From Candidatus Microgenomates bacterium (GTDB lineage Bacteria; Patescibacteriota; Microgenomatia; UBA1406; GWC2-37-13): a stretch of 7,357 nt of DNA. A model generated the notes under the pieces. That model had not been told where the DNA came from and made no database searches. It saw only the letters and a program-made list of their open reading frames with translations. Positions 4,799 to 7,357 of the stretch are shown here, piece after piece. The translations under genes and the position numbers were made by a program. The stretch's first letter is position 1. Every line of letters starts with the position of its first letter. The DNA lies in assembly GCA_016178125.1 (NCBI GenBank), contig JACOTV010000064.1, forward strand, positions 1-7,357. Reading direction: 5' to 3'.

Positions 4799-6010
4799 AT
4801 GCAACCAACGACACCCGATTCATCGAAGCCAAATCCCCCGGTCGTACCAACCCCTACACCCGTGGAGCCTTCAGTTGTGGCCCCAACCGCTTCCCCGCAG
4901 GTTGTCTTGCCCCCGGTTGTGCAACAGCCTACGTCTGTCGTTTCATCAACCGCCGATTTCATGTCGCCTTCCTCATCGGCCACGCAGGGTGAACTTGAGA
5001 AAATAAAAGCAAAGCTGCAGGGCGCAAAATTACCGCCTGAGCTCTTGGAAAAAGCCAATGCCCAGATCGAACGAATACAACTGACACTAAAATACGGCGG
5101 TAATTTTGCGCAGTTTGACATAACCGATAAATACATCGACTGGATTACCCATCTTCCCTGGCTTACGGCAACCCAGGACACGCTCGAAATAAAACACGCA
5201 AAAGAAATTCTCGACAAAAACCATTTTGGCCTTGAGAAGATTAAGGCCCGTGTCCTGGAATATCTGTCGGTTCTTATCATGCAGCGCAAACAGGGGAGCG
5301 ATTTTGTCCACCGGGCGCCCATCTTGTTTTTTGTCGGCCTCGCCGGTACGGGTAAAACGACCTTCGCTATTTCCCTCGCTGAGGCGCTGGGTAAGAAGTT
5401 CGTACGCATACCGTTTGGAGGCCTTTCATCGGCCCTCGATCTGCGTGGTCAGTCAAAAACCTCGCCCGAGTCAGAACCGGGGCAGGTTATACGGGGGCTT
5501 CGCGAAGCAGGCGCAAACAATCCAGTTATTCTTCTTGATGAACTTGACCGTATCACCCCAGAAGCTCGTGGCGCGATCATGGGCGTTCTGATTGAGCTTC
5601 TTGACCCCGGGCAAAATAAGCACTTCACTGATTATTTTATCGATTACCCGTTTGACCTCTCAAATGTTATTTTCGTGGCGACTGCGAATAATACCGCTGC
5701 CATATCTACTGCGGTTATGGACCGCCTCGAGGTAATCCAAATGCCTTCGTACACTGACGCTGAGAAGATCAATATCGCTAAGAACTATGTATTGCCACGA
5801 TACCTTAGAGAATCCGGGCTTGGCCCTCAGGCGGTCAAGTTTGACGATGCTATATGGCCCAAGATCACCCGCCCATTGGGATTTGATTCAGGTATCCGTA
5901 CGCTCGAGCGCACCATCGATGGCATTATACGACGTGCGGCGTATCGCATCGTATCTGGCCAGGCTCAAACATTCTTCATCAATGACTCAAACTTAAAGGA
6001 GTTTATGTAA
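4799..6010 (+). CDS. Lon-type AAA+ ATPase lacking substrate-binding and protease domains
   Basis: The sequence is a Lon AAA+ module with both flanking functional domains missing. Residues 1-60 are a Pro/Thr/Val/Ser-rich, probably disordered leader in place of the Lon N-terminal domain. Residues ~63-160 match the helical linker of Lon (YIDWITHLPW, then HFGLEKIKARVLEYL). Walker A is GLAGTGKT (180-187), Walker B VILLDEL (243-249, Asp247 and Glu248), then LLDPGQN and PFDLSNVIFVATAN with sensor-1 Asn297. The arginine-finger region is MDRLEVI (Arg309) and sensor 2 is SGIRTLER (Arg367). ATP binding and hydrolysis should be intact. The protein ends at 403, exactly where the Lon alpha domain ends; no Ser-Lys protease domain follows in any frame. 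The pore loop, usually TYIGSMPG-like, reads TSPESEPG and lacks the aromatic gripping residue. ATG at 4799 has GGAG 13 bases upstream. It is more likely a remodelling or scaffold ATPase than a protease. Domain identity is firm; role unknown. Confidence 0.9.
   Translation: MQPTTPDSSKPNPPVVPTPTPVEPSVVAPTASPQVVLPPVVQQPTSVVSSTADFMSPSSSATQGELEKIKAKLQGAKLPPELLEKANAQIERIQLTLKYGGNFAQFDITDKYIDWITHLPWLTATQDTLEIKHAKEILDKNHFGLEKIKARVLEYLSVLIMQRKQGSDFVHRAPILFFVGLAGTGKTTFAISLAEALGKKFVRIPFGGLSSALDLRGQSKTSPESEPGQVIRGLREAGANNPVILLDELDRITPEARGAIMGVLIELLDPGQNKHFTDYFIDYPFDLSNVIFVATANNTAAISTAVMDRLEVIQMPSYTDAEKINIAKNYVLPRYLRESGLGPQAVKFDDAIWPKITRPLGFDSGIRTLERTIDGIIRRAAYRIVSGQAQTFFINDSNLKEFM
5996..6001 (+). promoter_or_regulatory. 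Shine-Dalgarno site of the 110-residue gene
   Basis: AAGGAG lies inside the last codons of the Lon-like gene, 12 bases before the ATG at 6014. It is the clearest ribosome site in the window. It fixes the start of the next gene and implies translation coupled to the AAA+ gene. The ATG at 6005 is ruled out because TAA follows it at once. Confidence 0.65.
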
Positions 6011-6013
6011 TCT

Positions 6014-6346
6014 ATGCAAGAGAAAAAGAAGGATCTGACGGAAACACTCTATAGCTTATTTCTGAAGGTAATAATCAGCGATTTGAAAGATAACACAGTT
6101 GATATTCCTATGGCAAAGAAGCTCGCGAATGAATTTATTGCATTAGAACCGTTTACGACTATCGAGGAATGTCGTGACAAAATAGAACAATTTGTTGAAA
6201 AATTCCCCAGATTTGATAACCTGAAACTATACATAAACAATTACTTAGAGGAACAGAAGGTCAATAGTGTTATTGAAAGAATGAAAAAACATATAAAAGA
6301 TAACGATATAGATAAGGCATTGGAAGTTGCAAATCTGTCTTCATAA
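6014..6346 (+). CDS. Hypothetical helical protein, 110 residues, in the Lon-like cluster
   Basis: I do not recognise this protein. It is rich in Lys, Glu, Asp, Ile and Leu, with amphipathic helical patterning throughout. Two similar halves are possible: about 35-70 around ECRDKIEQFVEKFP, and about 80-107 around NSVIERMKKHIKDNDIDKALEV. The second half resembles a helical-hairpin repeat. There is no membrane segment and only one cysteine. It starts 3 bases after the AAA+ gene stop with an AAGGAG site, and its TAA is followed after a single base by the next ATG. Base composition is strikingly AT-rich: two 60-base lines counted by hand (6061-6120, 6181-6240) give about 33% and 27% G+C, against up to about 60% in parts of both neighbours. 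It could be an adaptor or small subunit for the ATPase; this is inference from gene order only. Confidence 0.75.
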   Translation: MQEKKKDLTETLYSLFLKVIISDLKDNTVDIPMAKKLANEFIALEPFTTIEECRDKIEQFVEKFPRFDNLKLYINNYLEEQKVNSVIERMKKHIKDNDIDKALEVANLSS

Positions 6347-6347
6347 T

Positions 6348-7357
6348 ATGGTGGTTGAAGGGCTAGCCGCAATGGGTGGTGCGCTCAAAAGCGTGGAAGC
6401 TGCTGCTAGTGTCACGGCCGCGATCCCTGCGGTCGAAAGCGCCGTTTCGATGGGTCCCGCACTTGGTGCAAGGCTTGACGTTGCTTCAATGGCAATGCCT
6501 GCAGAAACGTTGGTCAAGGGCATGGGCGGCATGAATATAGACATAAATGCTCCTGTGAGCCCTGGTGCAACACCGTTAGCGGAGGCTGGTGGATCCGGAG
6601 GAAGAGGTTTAGATGTTTCTATTCCGATGGCAAGCAGTGCTGATATGCCACCACTCGATCCTATTCCCGGTCGTGTCGACGCGCTATCTACTCTGGGTAA
6701 TGGTGAAACAAATACAGAAAATCTTACATCAACCGACGGATCGGCCATAATAGATGCCGCAGGAGGAGGAGCACCTCCTGGTGGTGAAGTCACCACAACG
6801 GCACTTCCCGCTGAATCAGGAGATGGCAATAAACCAACAGTTGAATCGGAAAAAGGGACCGATGCGACGGGTACTCGAGCCGAAATCGGCGATTCACCCA
6901 CGACGGAAAGTAATCTGTCTACCGAAGAAGCACAAAGGCTGGCTGATCTAAACAGCGTTGACGCTGCCGACTTGAGTACGAGTGAACTTGTTGAAAGGAA
7001 TAAACTATTGCAAAAAGAGGGTGAAGCTGGGCCAGAGAATAAAAGGAATAGATACGACGATATACGTGACCGTCTTGAAGATCCGAAGCAAGCCGCGTCG
7101 GTTACCGACGAAGAAGCTCAATTTGCAGCTAAATATGAAGATGATTTCCGCGATAATCTCAATGGCGAGGCTCCTGATATGGGTGAATTTTCAAGCGTCG
7201 AGGAATTAGGGGCTGACGCAATGGAAAAACTTGCATCTGGAAATCCAACAGAAGCTGCTGAAGCACTCTCAAAGTTTCAAGATGCATATGCTCAGCAGAA
7301 CGATAAAAAAATGGAATCAGGGACGCCGTTTAAGGATGCAGTGGCAAAGTTCTTATC
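6348..7357 (+). CDS. Large Ala/Gly/Ser-rich acidic protein, partial (continues past window)
   Basis: An open frame of 336 codons continues to the right edge; no stop is reached. Residues 1-60 are rich in Ala, Gly, Met and Val with mildly hydrophobic patches (MVVEGLAAMGGALKS...). Residues ~65-190 are low-complexity Gly/Pro/Ser/Thr with few large residues. Residues ~190-336 are acidic and charged, with helical stretches such as STEEAQRLADL and VEELGADAMEKLASGN. There is no Cys or Trp, no transmembrane segment and no recognised domain so far. Most of the visible part is probably disordered. ATG at 6348 lies one base after the previous stop, so reinitiation is likely. An alternative ATG at 6372 has GAAGG about 10 bases upstream and would shorten the protein by eight residues. 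Third positions in the frame fit coding sequence, and the reverse-strand frame across 6341-6901 is a shadow. A domain giving the function may lie beyond the window. Confidence 0.78.
   Translation, partial: MVVEGLAAMGGALKSVEAAASVTAAIPAVESAVSMGPALGARLDVASMAMPAETLVKGMGGMNIDINAPVSPGATPLAEAGGSGGRGLDVSIPMASSADMPPLDPIPGRVDALSTLGNGETNTENLTSTDGSAIIDAAGGGAPPGGEVTTTALPAESGDGNKPTVESEKGTDATGTRAEIGDSPTTESNLSTEEAQRLADLNSVDAADLSTSELVERNKLLQKEGEAGPENKRNRYDDIRDRLEDPKQAASVTDEEAQFAAKYEDDFRDNLNGEAPDMGEFSSVEELGADAMEKLASGNPTEAAEALSKFQDAYAQQNDKKMESGTPFKDAVAKFL

Noticed and set aside
4795..5409. A 204-codon minus-strand frame opposite the Lon-like gene
   Set aside because: The plus strand carries unmistakable AAA+ motifs over the same bases; the reverse frame is low-complexity shadow.
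4799..6010. Interpretation of the Lon-like gene as a decayed lon pseudogene
   Set aside because: All ATPase residues are intact, the ends coincide with domain borders, and the downstream gene has its ribosome site inside the last codons, all of which indicates a maintained gene.
6341..6901. A 186-codon minus-strand frame (Pro/Ser/Ala-rich) opposite the large acidic protein
   Set aside because: The plus frame stays open much further (to the window edge), is coupled to the upstream gene and has matching orientation. The reverse frame is a by-product of its biased composition. The low complexity of both leaves slight doubt.
1..7357. Alternative genetic code with UGA read as glycine, prompted by the absence of any TGA stop among the eight genes
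   Set aside because: None of the genes contains an in-frame TGA, although GroEL and the large acidic protein are glycine-rich. Recoded genomes would show many. TAA and TAG stops alone are compatible with the standard bacterial code.

Overview
The window looks like a stretch of a bacterial chromosome, and I infer a member of the Candidate Phyla Radiation (Patescibacteria). The supporting signs are indirect. Genes are tightly packed with 1-30 base gaps or short overlaps. The peptide deformylase has a divergent EGCGS active-site motif. A Lon-type AAA+ protein has no protease domain. Several proteins are small or unrecognisable, and most starts lack a Shine-Dalgarno sequence. No ribosomal RNA is present to confirm this. 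GroEL/GroES are ordinary bacterial group I chaperonins. The standard bacterial code fits, because no gene needs an in-frame UGA.

Left part (1-2227, all minus strand): transcription runs from a tRNA-Tyr(GUA) into a 93-residue protein with two membrane segments, then a UbiA-family membrane prenyltransferase, then an unrecognised 145-residue protein, and finally a peptide deformylase cut by the window edge. The genes overlap or abut, so they look like one transcript. The deformylase start codon directly follows, in frame, the stop of the 145-residue gene.

Middle (2228-4661): a 191-base intergenic region carries back-to-back promoters, one for the tRNA and one (plus strand) for a 57-residue single-pass membrane protein. 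That small gene converges on the groES-groEL operon (minus strand), and a strong bidirectional terminator at 2611-2648 serves both.

Right part (4662-7357): the groES operon has a near-consensus promoter (TTGACA, 17 bases, TATAAA). A 38-base imperfect dyad lies just downstream, in the untranslated leader, and it matches neither the CIRCE nor the HAIR heat-shock operator. Diverging from groES is a three-gene plus-strand cluster. It starts with a Lon AAA+ motor that stops exactly where the protease domain should begin and lacks the aromatic pore loop. An AT-rich 110-residue helical protein follows, then a long Ala/Gly/Ser-rich, acidic, probably disordered protein that runs off the right end. This cluster is the best candidate for an undescribed system. 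Its link to the chaperonin operon through a shared promoter region is suggestive, but function is inference only. I saw no mobile element, CRISPR array or long repeat.
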